Below the pieces are notes generated by a model, which worked only from the letters and a program-made list of their open reading frames with translations, did not search any database and was not told the origin of the DNA. This document shows, piece by piece, positions 55,160 through 63,557 of a stretch of DNA of 64,000 bases. Where the stretch lies: the NCBI GenBank assembly GCA_947494205.1, contig CANLUH010000001.1, positions 248,001 through 312,000 of the forward strand, written 5' to 3'. The position numbers were made by a program, and so were the translations under genes. The DNA comes from an uncultured Flavobacteriaceae bacterium (GTDB lineage: Bacteria > Bacteroidota > Bacteroidia > Flavobacteriales > Flavobacteriaceae). How positions within the stretch are numbered: position 1 is the stretch's first letter; each line of letters begins with the position of its first letter.

Positions 55160-57343
55160 ATGCTAAAACAACAACCCCTACTTCTTGTTGTGCTTCTTTT
55201 CATATCGTTGCAAAGCTTAAATGCTCAAGACTTTTCTATATCTAAAGATAGTGTTACAAAAATACTAGATGTATCCTTTAATAAAGCAAATGACAAAAAG
55301 TATCAAGAAGCATTAGATCTTCAAAATTTCGCATTAGAATGGGGTAAAAAAAACACTAATGATTCTATTATTGGTGAAGCTTACGATTGCATTGGAAGTA
55401 CTTTTTACATTCTTCAAAATTATGACAAAGCTGAATTAAACTATACAAAATCTATAGATTTTTTAAAAAAGGCTAATTATAAATCTTATATGGTTTACCA
55501 TTATAATAATATGGCAAGCCTTTATTTTCAGCAAAAAAAAACCAAAGAGTACGAAAAACAGTTTCAACTTTCTAAGCAGATTGCTTTAGAAATAGAATCT
55601 CCTTATCACGCTTTTTGGCCAACTTATAATATTGCTCTTTTAAGTTATAGGGACAAAGATTATGATGCAGCTTTACCATTATTTAAAGAGGCTATACAAT
55701 ACTATAAACCAAACACAGAACACCAACCCAATATTTTAACAGAGTGCTATAATGCCATAGCAAAGATATACAAGGAAAGAAATCAAAACACTAAGGCTTT
55801 AAAGACTTTAGCTATTGTTGACTCATTAGGCCTTGAGCAAAAAAATTACTTTCAATTAATAAAAAGTGAAGATCTAAAATATGCTATTTATAATGACCGA
55901 GAAGATTACATTTCTGCAAATACTTCGCTTTTAAAAAAAATAAACTATTTAGAACTCTCTTCTAAAATAGATGCAGAAGTTTTAAAACGGAAAACAATTT
56001 TAGAACAAAAACTTATAGAAAAAGAAAAAGAGATAAGCACAACCAAAGAAACTAATAAAGAACAGGTTAATACAATAGCGCAAACAAAATTATTTAATGT
56101 TATTATATTTATATTATTTGTTATTACTGCTTTAATACTTTTTCTACTTCATAGAAATAATGATAAACGTAATAAACTTAACAAAACACTAATTACTAAA
56201 AATAAGGAACTAATAGAGGCAAATAAAAAAACCGAATATGCTTCTAACCTAAAAGCAAATTTTTTCTCTACAATTAGTCATGAGTTAAGGACACCTTTAT
56301 ATGCTGTTACCGGTATTACCGATATTTTAATCGAGGACAACCCCAAAACAGAGCAAAAACATTATTTAAAAACACTTAAATCTTCTGGGGAATATTTACT
56401 CTCGCTAATTAATAATGTGCTTCAAATTAACAAGTTCGATGCAGACAAAATAGAACTTAATACCCTACATTTTAATTTAAAAACATTAGTAAGCAATATA
56501 AAAAGTTCATTAACCTATTTAAAGCAAGAAAATAATAATACCATTGAAATAGATATAGAGAATAATGTTCCTATACATTTAAAAGGGGACTCTTTAAAAC
56601 TATCTCAAATACTCATTAACTTGTTTAGTAATGCATTAAAATTTACTAATAATGGATATATTTTATTAAGTATTAGTGTAAAGGAAAAAACAGATAACAA
56701 AGTAATACTTCATTTTAGTGTAAAGGATAATGGTATTGGTATTTCTAAAGATTTACAATCTAGAATTTTCGAAGATTTTTATCAAGAATCTATGCATTTA
56801 GAACGTAATTACGAAGGCACTGGTTTAGGCCTAGCTATTGTAAAACGGCTATTAAAAGTAATGGGAAGTAAAATTGAAATTAAAAGTGAACAAGGTAAAG
56901 GGTCTAATTTTTATTTCGATCTAGTTTTAGAAATCGCTGATGCTGACAATGTAAAAAACGATAAGATTACAGACCTTATAGATTTAGATAATAAACATAT
57001 CTTGGTTGTAGATGACAACCAAGTAAACCAAATGATTACTAAACGCATTTTAGAAAATAAAAAAGCAATAGTTACCGTTGTAGATTCTGGAATAGAAGCC
57101 ATTAAAGCTGCTGAAAATAATGATTACGCAACTATTTTAATGGATATACATATGCCAAAAATGAATGGTTATACAGCTACACAAAATATAAGAAAATTTA
57201 ACCCTACGGTTCCTATAATTGCTCTAACAGCTGTAAAGCTAGATGAGAATAAAGAGAAAATTTATGCTTCCGGAATGAATGGTATTATTGTAAAACCATT
57301 TAGGCTAGAAAACTTCTTTAGTGAAATCAACAAGTTTATATAA
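55160..57343 (+). CDS. Hybrid TPR-sensor histidine kinase/response regulator (1)
   Basis: 727 residues. A signal peptide ends SLNAQ; TPR-like repeats (~30-280), a coiled coil and a membrane helix (NVIIFILFVITALILFLLH) precede HisKA with H374 (TISHELRTP). HATPase_c (NLFSNALKF, DNGIGIS, GTGLGLAIVKRL) and a C-terminal receiver with D662 (TILMDIHMPKMNG) follow. There is no DNA-binding domain, so phosphate must move to another protein or alter an interaction. The neighbouring HTH protein is the obvious candidate partner but lacks a receiver domain. Confidence 0.93.
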   Translation: MLKQQPLLLVVLLFISLQSLNAQDFSISKDSVTKILDVSFNKANDKKYQEALDLQNFALEWGKKNTNDSIIGEAYDCIGSTFYILQNYDKAELNYTKSIDFLKKANYKSYMVYHYNNMASLYFQQKKTKEYEKQFQLSKQIALEIESPYHAFWPTYNIALLSYRDKDYDAALPLFKEAIQYYKPNTEHQPNILTECYNAIAKIYKERNQNTKALKTLAIVDSLGLEQKNYFQLIKSEDLKYAIYNDREDYISANTSLLKKINYLELSSKIDAEVLKRKTILEQKLIEKEKEISTTKETNKEQVNTIAQTKLFNVIIFILFVITALILFLLHRNNDKRNKLNKTLITKNKELIEANKKTEYASNLKANFFSTISHELRTPLYAVTGITDILIEDNPKTEQKHYLKTLKSSGEYLLSLINNVLQINKFDADKIELNTLHFNLKTLVSNIKSSLTYLKQENNNTIEIDIENNVPIHLKGDSLKLSQILINLFSNALKFTNNGYILLSISVKEKTDNKVILHFSVKDNGIGISKDLQSRIFEDFYQESMHLERNYEGTGLGLAIVKRLLKVMGSKIEIKSEQGKGSNFYFDLVLEIADADNVKNDKITDLIDLDNKHILVVDDNQVNQMITKRILENKKAIVTVVDSGIEAIKAAENNDYATILMDIHMPKMNGYTATQNIRKFNPTVPIIALTAVKLDENKEKIYASGMNGIIVKPFRLENFFSEINKFI

Positions 57344-57352
57344 GCTTATTCT

Positions 57353-57360
57353 TACTTTTG
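57353..57360 (+). promoter_or_regulatory. -7 box of second hybrid kinase gene
   Basis: TACTTTTG, 25 nt upstream of the ATG at 57386. Confidence 0.45.
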
Positions 57361-57385
57361 ACATTCCCCAAATACTATTAAATAC

Positions 57386-59551
57386 ATGACAAAAAACCTA
57401 GTTATTATTGTCGCAGCTCTTTTAGTTAGTAATATCACAGCTGCACAGTCTAACACTATACCTCGAGACAGTATTCTTTCTTTAATTGAATATAGTTTCA
57501 AAAATATTGGACTAGACAAATTAGACTTAGCTGTAAAAGACCTTAATACAGGTTTGGAGTATGGTAAATTACATAATGATAAGGAAATTATTAAAAATGC
57601 TGCCACTGGATTAGGTGCCGCTTATATTTCATTAAAAAATCTAAATCAAGCAGATAAGTATTATAATATTGCTTTAGAAGCTAATCCAGAATCTTTTACA
57701 TCTTCAGACTATAATAATATTGCCAATTTATTTGAGTTAAAAAAAGACATTCCAAGTGCTATTAAGTATTACAAACAATCTAGAGCACTTTGTATTAAAA
57801 AGAACGATTCTTTTCAAATTATATGGCCTTCAATAAATCTAGCGCTAATAAAACAGAGTCAAAAAAAATATGACAGTGCTACTTTTTACTTTAAAGAAGT
57901 TTTAAAAAACTTTATCCCTAATTCTCTACATCAACCTAAAATTTTTATAGATACAAATATGTTTCTTGCGGAAATAGAGGTTGAAAAGAAAAACTATAAA
58001 CAGGCACATTTATATTTAAGTAAAGCAGACTCGCTATCACTAATACTAAAAAACTATCAAACACTTTTCAACTCTGAGAAAATAAAAAGTAATATTTACG
58101 AGGAAACTAATCAAGATGAAAAAGTAAAAGCATCTCTAAAAAAACAAATAGAATATGTTAGTATTAGCAAAAAATTACAGCAAGAGAAACTTATTAAAAA
58201 TAATAAGTTAGAACAGCAATTATTAGACAAAGAGAAAACAATTGAGTTTAAAACAGAACTTAATAAAACACAGCAGGAAACCTTACAAAAAACAAAATTA
58301 TTTACTTATGTTGTTTTAATCTTTCTAGGACTTACCACAATAATATTATACCTATTACAACGAAGTAACAATGCTAGAAAGAAACTAAACGAAGATTTAA
58401 TTGAAAAAAACAAAGTATTAATTGAGTCTAAAGAGCAGACCGAATATGCTGCAAAAATAAAAGAGAATTTTTTGTCCACTATTAGTCATGAGTTAAGAAC
58501 GCCATTATATGCTGTTACTGGAATTACAGATATTTTAATAGATGATAGTCCGAAAGAAGAACACGAACGTTATTTAAGATTATTAAAATCTTCTGGAGAG
58601 CATCTATTGGGTTTAATAAATAATATTCTTCAAATTAATAAGTTTGATGCTAATAAAATTGAAATTAATCTTATAGACTTCAATATAAGATCTCTTATAA
58701 ATAATATTAAAGATTCTTTAAGTTATTTAAAAAGAGAAAACAACAACAAAATCCATATAGAAATCGATGAAAAGACACCCAATAGTTTACAAGGTGATTC
58801 TTTAAAAATAGCTCAGATTATTGTTAACCTGTTAAGCAATGCTTTAAAGTTTACTAAGAATGGTAATATATGGATTGTAGTAAAGTGTAAAGAACAGATT
58901 GGACATTCTGCAACTTTAGAAATTAAAGTAAAAGATGATGGTATAGGAATTTCTAAAGCATTACAAACTCAGGTTTTTGAAGATTTCTATCAAGAATCTA
59001 TGAGACTGGACAGAAATTATGAAGGAACTGGTTTAGGCCTTTCTATTGTTAAACGTCTTCTTAACGCTATGGGAAGTGAAATTAAAGTAGATAGCGAGTC
59101 TGGAAAAGGTGCTACTTTTTATTTTGATATTACACTTAAAACCAAAGAAGTAGATAGTATTGAAGACATAACCACAGATAAAACAATCTCTCTAGAAAAC
59201 ATTAATATTCTTGTAGTTGATGATAATGCAATAAACTTGATGATTACTAAACGTCTTTTAGAGTCTAAAAAGGCAATAGTTACTACTGTAGAAAACGGGT
59301 TGGAAGCTATAGAAAAAGCAAAAACTAATGCTTTTAAACTTATATTAATGGATGTACACATGCCAAATATAAATGGTTATGCAGCTACAAAAACAATAAG
59401 GCAATTTGACACCGAAACACCTATTATAGCTTTAACAGCCGTTACCTTAGAGGATAGTAAAGAAAAAATAATTGAGTCTGGTATGAATAGTGTTATTACA
59501 AAACCTTTTGTGACTCAGCATTTTTTTAACGAAATCCAAAAGTTTATTTAA
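57386..59551 (+). CDS. Hybrid TPR-sensor histidine kinase/response regulator (2)
   Basis: 721 residues with the same layout as its neighbour: a signal peptide (ending NITAAQ), TPR-like helices, a membrane helix (FTYVVLIFLGLTTIILYLL), HisKA H368 (TISHELRTP), HATPase_c and receiver D656 (ILMDVHMPNINGY). The kinase cores are very close between the two while the sensory halves differ more. This indicates tandem duplication with divergence of input. Its 3' end overlaps the convergent GtrA-like gene by 4 bp. Confidence 0.93.
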   Translation: MTKNLVIIVAALLVSNITAAQSNTIPRDSILSLIEYSFKNIGLDKLDLAVKDLNTGLEYGKLHNDKEIIKNAATGLGAAYISLKNLNQADKYYNIALEANPESFTSSDYNNIANLFELKKDIPSAIKYYKQSRALCIKKNDSFQIIWPSINLALIKQSQKKYDSATFYFKEVLKNFIPNSLHQPKIFIDTNMFLAEIEVEKKNYKQAHLYLSKADSLSLILKNYQTLFNSEKIKSNIYEETNQDEKVKASLKKQIEYVSISKKLQQEKLIKNNKLEQQLLDKEKTIEFKTELNKTQQETLQKTKLFTYVVLIFLGLTTIILYLLQRSNNARKKLNEDLIEKNKVLIESKEQTEYAAKIKENFLSTISHELRTPLYAVTGITDILIDDSPKEEHERYLRLLKSSGEHLLGLINNILQINKFDANKIEINLIDFNIRSLINNIKDSLSYLKRENNNKIHIEIDEKTPNSLQGDSLKIAQIIVNLLSNALKFTKNGNIWIVVKCKEQIGHSATLEIKVKDDGIGISKALQTQVFEDFYQESMRLDRNYEGTGLGLSIVKRLLNAMGSEIKVDSESGKGATFYFDITLKTKEVDSIEDITTDKTISLENINILVVDDNAINLMITKRLLESKKAIVTTVENGLEAIEKAKTNAFKLILMDVHMPNINGYAATKTIRQFDTETPIIALTAVTLEDSKEKIIESGMNSVITKPFVTQHFFNEIQKFI

Positions 59552-59949
59552 TCATTACTTACTTTAAATACATACTGTTTTAAAAATACAAAACTGATTA
59601 AGGCGGTAGATAATAAACAGCATAACCAAACTAAACGATGATTTAATTTAAACGTATTAGATAATACCCAGTGTAAACCAGAACTGTAAAGTAAGCCACC
59701 TAAGTCTAAAACATAGGCTTTGTATAAACTTTTAAAATAGGGTACTTTATGCGAAAAGGTAAAATACCTATGTAATGCATGTTGCCTTGCTACACCTATA
59801 ACAAATGCTATAATCCAACTCGAGGTTGCTTTTGGAGATAATGGGTTTAAATAGAAAACAACTTCATACGTTACAAAACTTAATACTGCCCCAACTAAAG
59901 CAACTATTAGCATTCTTAAACATTCGGATGGCTTGTGAAGATTCAACAT
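59548..59949 (-). CDS. GtrA-like membrane protein
   Basis: 133 residues, four membrane helices, GtrA family (FVIGVARQHALHRYFTFS; the R-Y-x-F-F/T pattern is typical). GtrA proteins are linked to flipping of polyprenyl-phosphate sugars or assembly of surface polysaccharides. As the last gene of the four-gene operon it may move the operon's lipid product, or an intermediate, across the inner membrane. Start 4 bp after the phosphatidyltransferase stop. Confidence 0.88.
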   Translation of the reverse strand: MLNLHKPSECLRMLIVALVGAVLSFVTYEVVFYLNPLSPKATSSWIIAFVIGVARQHALHRYFTFSHKVPYFKSLYKAYVLDLGGLLYSSGLHWVLSNTFKLNHRLVWLCCLLSTALISFVFLKQYVFKVSND

Positions 59950-59953
59950 TATA

Positions 59954-60526
59954 TTACTTACTCTCTTTTAATACCCAATACAACCCTTTGGCATCGGTTT
60001 TCATCTGCTTTAAATGCAATAGAATTACAATTTCTTCTATATGCGAGATGTAACCAGCTATCATAGCTATATAAAATAGATAGCTATTATAGCCCCATGC
60101 AAACAATACGAAAATAAAAATGCCTTGAATATACCCTCCTATTTTTGTTGTGTATAAATGCAAACTTGGGTATTGTTTAAATTTAATAAAAGACAAAAGC
60201 AATCCTGTTATAAAAAAGGCTATAAACAACCACAACATCCAAATGGATTGAGACATGACTTCCATTTTAAAAGTAAATATGCCTACAAATGCTGCAATGA
60301 ATGTACCGTTATCTGCTAATGAATCTAACTTAGCTCCAAACTCCGTTTTTAAGTTAAATACACGGGCTATTAACCCATCTAAAATGTCTGTTATTAAATT
60401 GACGCATAAAAAAATAGCAAACAGATTTTCCTTTCCAGTATATATAAACCAAAGAATTAAAGGAAATGTTAGTAATCTATAAAAGCTTAAAGCGTTAGGA
60501 ATGTTATATATATTTTCTTTTTTCAT
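59954..60526 (-). CDS. CDP-alcohol phosphatidyltransferase
   Basis: 190 residues with about six membrane helices and the complete family signature D-x2-D-G-x2-A-R-x8-G-x3-D-x3-D (TDILDGLIAR, EFGAKLDSLAD). It displaces CMP from a CDP-linked lipid or alcohol with a second alcohol, making a phosphodiester. Similar proteins make phosphatidylglycerophosphate, phosphatidylinositol phosphate or archaetidyl lipids; the acceptor cannot be read from the sequence. It starts 3 bp after the CarS-like gene, which would supply a CDP-activated substrate. Confidence 0.94.
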   Translation of the reverse strand: MKKENIYNIPNALSFYRLLTFPLILWFIYTGKENLFAIFLCVNLITDILDGLIARVFNLKTEFGAKLDSLADNGTFIAAFVGIFTFKMEVMSQSIWMLWLFIAFFITGLLLSFIKFKQYPSLHLYTTKIGGYIQGIFIFVLFAWGYNSYLFYIAMIAGYISHIEEIVILLHLKQMKTDAKGLYWVLKESK

Positions 60527-60529
60527 AAT

Positions 60530-61045
60530 TTAAAATGATTTTTTGATTTTAATTGCTACCAACAGTTTACTCATTAGAATATGTATTAAAACGCTACTTA
60601 TAAATAGAAGGATTCCATAGTTGTAATGTATGTATCCCATTAAAACATAAACAAGACAGACGCCAAACGCTGAATCCATTTTATCTATTAATGAGTAAGA
60701 CAATCCCTTGTAATTAAATGCAGCTCCAGGTTGGATCCCTAATCTACGCTTGATGAAAGAATTTGGTAACTCGAATAATATATAGGCTAATCCTAATATA
60801 AAACCCAAAAGGAACGCATGCTTTAAAGACAATTGAAAAAGTATACTTAAACAAAACAAAGTAAGAGCATTACTAACAGGGACAACAACAACACCTCTCC
60901 ATGTTTTATTGTCACCAAATAGTTTTTTAGAAACTGGGTACTTTAACTGTTTTAAATAGTTGTATTTTACCACTAACATATGCAATACATTAGAGAGTAT
61001 TAACGGTAATAATACGATGAGTACATGTTGTAAAAAACTATGCAT
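60530..61045 (-). CDS. CDP-archaeol synthase-like (CarS/DUF46) membrane protein
   Basis: 171 residues, about five membrane helices, the length of archaeal CarS proteins. It carries the CarS/CdsA-type motifs FGDNKTWRG, LPNSFIKRRLGI and DKMDSAFG, which resemble the nucleotide- and metal-binding positions of CDP-archaeol synthase (CTP + archaetidic acid-like lipid to CDP-lipid). The housekeeping bacterial CdsA is longer, at roughly 270 residues. The gene overlaps the HMGR-kinase gene by 8 bp, so the coupling is strong. The true substrate is unknown; an isoprenoid phosphate or phosphatidate-like lipid is inferred. Confidence 0.85.
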   Translation of the reverse strand: MHSFLQHVLIVLLPLILSNVLHMLVVKYNYLKQLKYPVSKKLFGDNKTWRGVVVVPVSNALTLFCLSILFQLSLKHAFLLGFILGLAYILFELPNSFIKRRLGIQPGAAFNYKGLSYSLIDKMDSAFGVCLVYVLMGYIHYNYGILLFISSVLIHILMSKLLVAIKIKKSF

Positions 61046-63347
61046 GGTCTTCCAAATAATTTAGCATTGCCAATGCAATAGTTAAAACACGTTTAGAGAA
61101 GTCATAAGTCACCAATATCCCAGAAACTTCGTAAAAAGAGAGTCGTGTAATAATATATACTTTTAGCGAATATTGGTATGCTTTTAACCAATCGTTCCAC
61201 TTTACATCATGATATAATTTATAATGCTCTTTTAAATAGAAAAAGAGATCTTCTTTTTTAAAATCTAAAGGCAAAACAAAACTTAAAAACTCTACTATAT
61301 CTCTATGCGGAAAATCTATGGTTGCCAATTCCCAGTCGTATATTATAGGTGTCCCCTCTTTTTTAACAGCGATATTTCTTGAATTAAAATCGTTATGAAT
61401 AATCGTTTTAGGCAGGTTTAACGCTATTCCATCTTGCTCTAAAGTATCAATATCATCATATAAACTATCTAATAGCTTCACATTATTATCTACTACACAT
61501 TCATTCCTTAAAATAGTTAGTAGTTCTTTATATAATGCTTTCGATTTCCATGGTTTAAATTCTTGTACATGCTTAAAATCGTTTATAGAGGCTTTTTTAT
61601 GAAACGTAGTTATTGTTTTTATTAATTTAATTATATCCTCTCGTTTCCATAGTTCTGGAGTGTTTTCTGAATTTATTATTTTTAAAGTAGAAACATCCAA
61701 ACGTTCTTGAAATAGCATATAAATTTCTCGTTGTTCATCTATATGTTTTCCGAAGTAATTGGGGATATTTTCAAAACCTATATCATGGAGGTAATCGTAT
61801 AATTCAATTTCTTTTAAATGACATTTATTATATTCTAAATGCTTTTGTGAAGTATTTAATAAATCGGCTAGATTAATATTTATAGATGCTGCTATTATGT
61901 GTAACCCTTTTACAACGTCTCTATCTAACGCTTTAGATTTTATTAAAATCTGTTTCGTTTTTGAAGATTCTTCAGCCTGTTTATAATTGACTTCTGCTGG
62001 AATAAAACCAATAATCTTTTTATTAACTTTTGAAGTGATATTCGTAAGAATTCCGTTTTCTAATCCAGAATCATTAACTCGTTTTACATTAATAATAGCT
62101 TTGTCTTTAAAAAAATTAGACAGCTTAGATGCAATAAAATTGGGAGTTATCTCTGAGTTTAATAACCATTGTACAGGTTTGTTTCGTCCTAATTTCTCGT
62201 GCGCTTTTGCAAATTCGCCGCTAACAATAGCTGCATAAGTAGATATTTCTAACCCAAGTGCAAAACCGGCTATTAATTTTGCAAAACGGTTTACTTTACC
62301 ACTTCCATAACATTGCATTAACTCTAAAGCCTCCTGTTGTTTGGGTAACGATGTGCCACCGCCTACACTACCTATAACTAAATTGGGCAATGTTAGTTTA
62401 ATGTATAAGCCTTCTCCCCTTTTTTCGAGATGTAAAATACCTGTACTAGACTCATGTATAGATGCTAAATCTTGTCCTGTAGCTACAAAAATCGCGGCTA
62501 TAGAATTTGCTACATTAATATTATAACCTATCATGCCATCTTGTTCGGCAAGTTTTCTTGAGGGATAGAAACAACTTAGTAACTTATCGGATGTAGTTCT
62601 TAAAACACGCTTTATAATGTCTTCAGGAATATTACATTCGGCAGTGACGTGAATCCCTCTACCAGAATTAATATTGTATTGCGATACTTTTTTATCGCTA
62701 GCGCCATTTCCTTCTATTACAAAATCTACAGGCGTAATATTTTTAATACTCTTAAATTGTTCTGCAATATGCAATATAGCATGCCATGTACACGTTGTTG
62801 TCATATTCTGCCCTGAGGCGTCACCTGTACAATACGTAAACTTTAAATGCACCACATTGTTAAGTTGAATAGTCGTTACGTCTATTAACTCTGCATGATT
62901 AGAATAAGCTTCAGCTACTTTTTTTATATCCTGAAATGCCCCTTCTATATAGGTTTTAAAACAAGCAGCTTCTTCTTCGAATTCAAAAATAAACATTGGA
63001 GAACGTGTCATTTTTTGCCATTTCACTTCCGCAGAAAAACCACCACTTTTACTAATTACTTTCGCTCCTCTATTCATACTCGCTACTAATGCGCCTTCTA
63101 GAGTTCCAGCCGAACAGTAAGTTAATTCTTGTGTTCCAGAATCATTAAAAAGAAGCGGCCCAACAATACCTAATGGAATTTCCGTGCTTCCTATATAGGA
63201 TTCAATATTATTTTTAATATCCGACAGGTCTAAATTAGCTTCAGCAATAATGTTAGTCTTTATATTATTAGTTTTCAAGAAATCTAAGCGCATATTGGTA
63301 GACGTACTTGTTACAAGTCCTCTTCCTGGTATAATTGGTATTTTCAT
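61038..63347 (-). CDS. HMG-CoA reductase fused to aminoglycoside/choline-kinase-like phosphotransferase
   Basis: The ATG at 63347 gives 769 residues; a TTG at 63371 would add 8. Residues ~1-400 are an HMG-CoA reductase resembling class I, with catalytic E84 (GTLEGALVASMNRG), D176 (TGDASGQNM), K219/K220 (SDKKVSQ), D293 (GQDLAS) and H383 (FAKAHEKLG). The NAD(P)H-side glycine run is IGSVGGGTSL. Residues ~430-769 look like an APH/choline kinase: candidate ATP lysine K470 (ILIK), Brenner motif HNDFNSRN (H651, D653, N658) and metal Asp D671 (YDWE). Both halves look active. Expected chemistry: HMG-CoA to mevalonate, and phosphorylation of an alcohol. First gene of the tight operon with the CarS-like gene. 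Confidence 0.92.
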   Translation of the reverse strand: MKIPIIPGRGLVTSTSTNMRLDFLKTNNIKTNIIAEANLDLSDIKNNIESYIGSTEIPLGIVGPLLFNDSGTQELTYCSAGTLEGALVASMNRGAKVISKSGGFSAEVKWQKMTRSPMFIFEFEEEAACFKTYIEGAFQDIKKVAEAYSNHAELIDVTTIQLNNVVHLKFTYCTGDASGQNMTTTCTWHAILHIAEQFKSIKNITPVDFVIEGNGASDKKVSQYNINSGRGIHVTAECNIPEDIIKRVLRTTSDKLLSCFYPSRKLAEQDGMIGYNINVANSIAAIFVATGQDLASIHESSTGILHLEKRGEGLYIKLTLPNLVIGSVGGGTSLPKQQEALELMQCYGSGKVNRFAKLIAGFALGLEISTYAAIVSGEFAKAHEKLGRNKPVQWLLNSEITPNFIASKLSNFFKDKAIINVKRVNDSGLENGILTNITSKVNKKIIGFIPAEVNYKQAEESSKTKQILIKSKALDRDVVKGLHIIAASININLADLLNTSQKHLEYNKCHLKEIELYDYLHDIGFENIPNYFGKHIDEQREIYMLFQERLDVSTLKIINSENTPELWKREDIIKLIKTITTFHKKASINDFKHVQEFKPWKSKALYKELLTILRNECVVDNNVKLLDSLYDDIDTLEQDGIALNLPKTIIHNDFNSRNIAVKKEGTPIIYDWELATIDFPHRDIVEFLSFVLPLDFKKEDLFFYLKEHYKLYHDVKWNDWLKAYQYSLKVYIITRLSFYEVSGILVTYDFSKRVLTIALAMLNYLEDHA

Positions 63348-63462
63348 GTGTTTATAGTTATTGATTTTCAATGATTACATGCTGTTTACTATTAATCATT
63401 CTATATAGGTGATAAAAATTTTAGCATGCTCGTTTCATAATCGTTCAGTTATAAATTCAATT

Positions 63463-63470
63463 CAAAATTA
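63463..63470 (-). promoter_or_regulatory. -7 box of HMGR-kinase operon
   Basis: The minus strand reads TAATTTTG, 115 nt upstream of the ATG at 63347. No TTG at the standard spacing, so the call is moderate. It lies in the 210-bp gap shared with the divergent HTH gene. Confidence 0.4.
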
Positions 63471-63557
63471 TTGCTATAATCGCATTGTAAAGAGTTAAAA
63501 ACACCAATCTAGATTTTATTTTTTTGCGATAATCACAAATTATAAGTATTTTCGAAG

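Noticed and set aside
63348-63371. Eight-residue N-terminal extension of the HMGR fusion from TTG
   Set aside because: The ATG at 63347 gives a natural start (MKIPIIPGRG) and the extension has no homology support.
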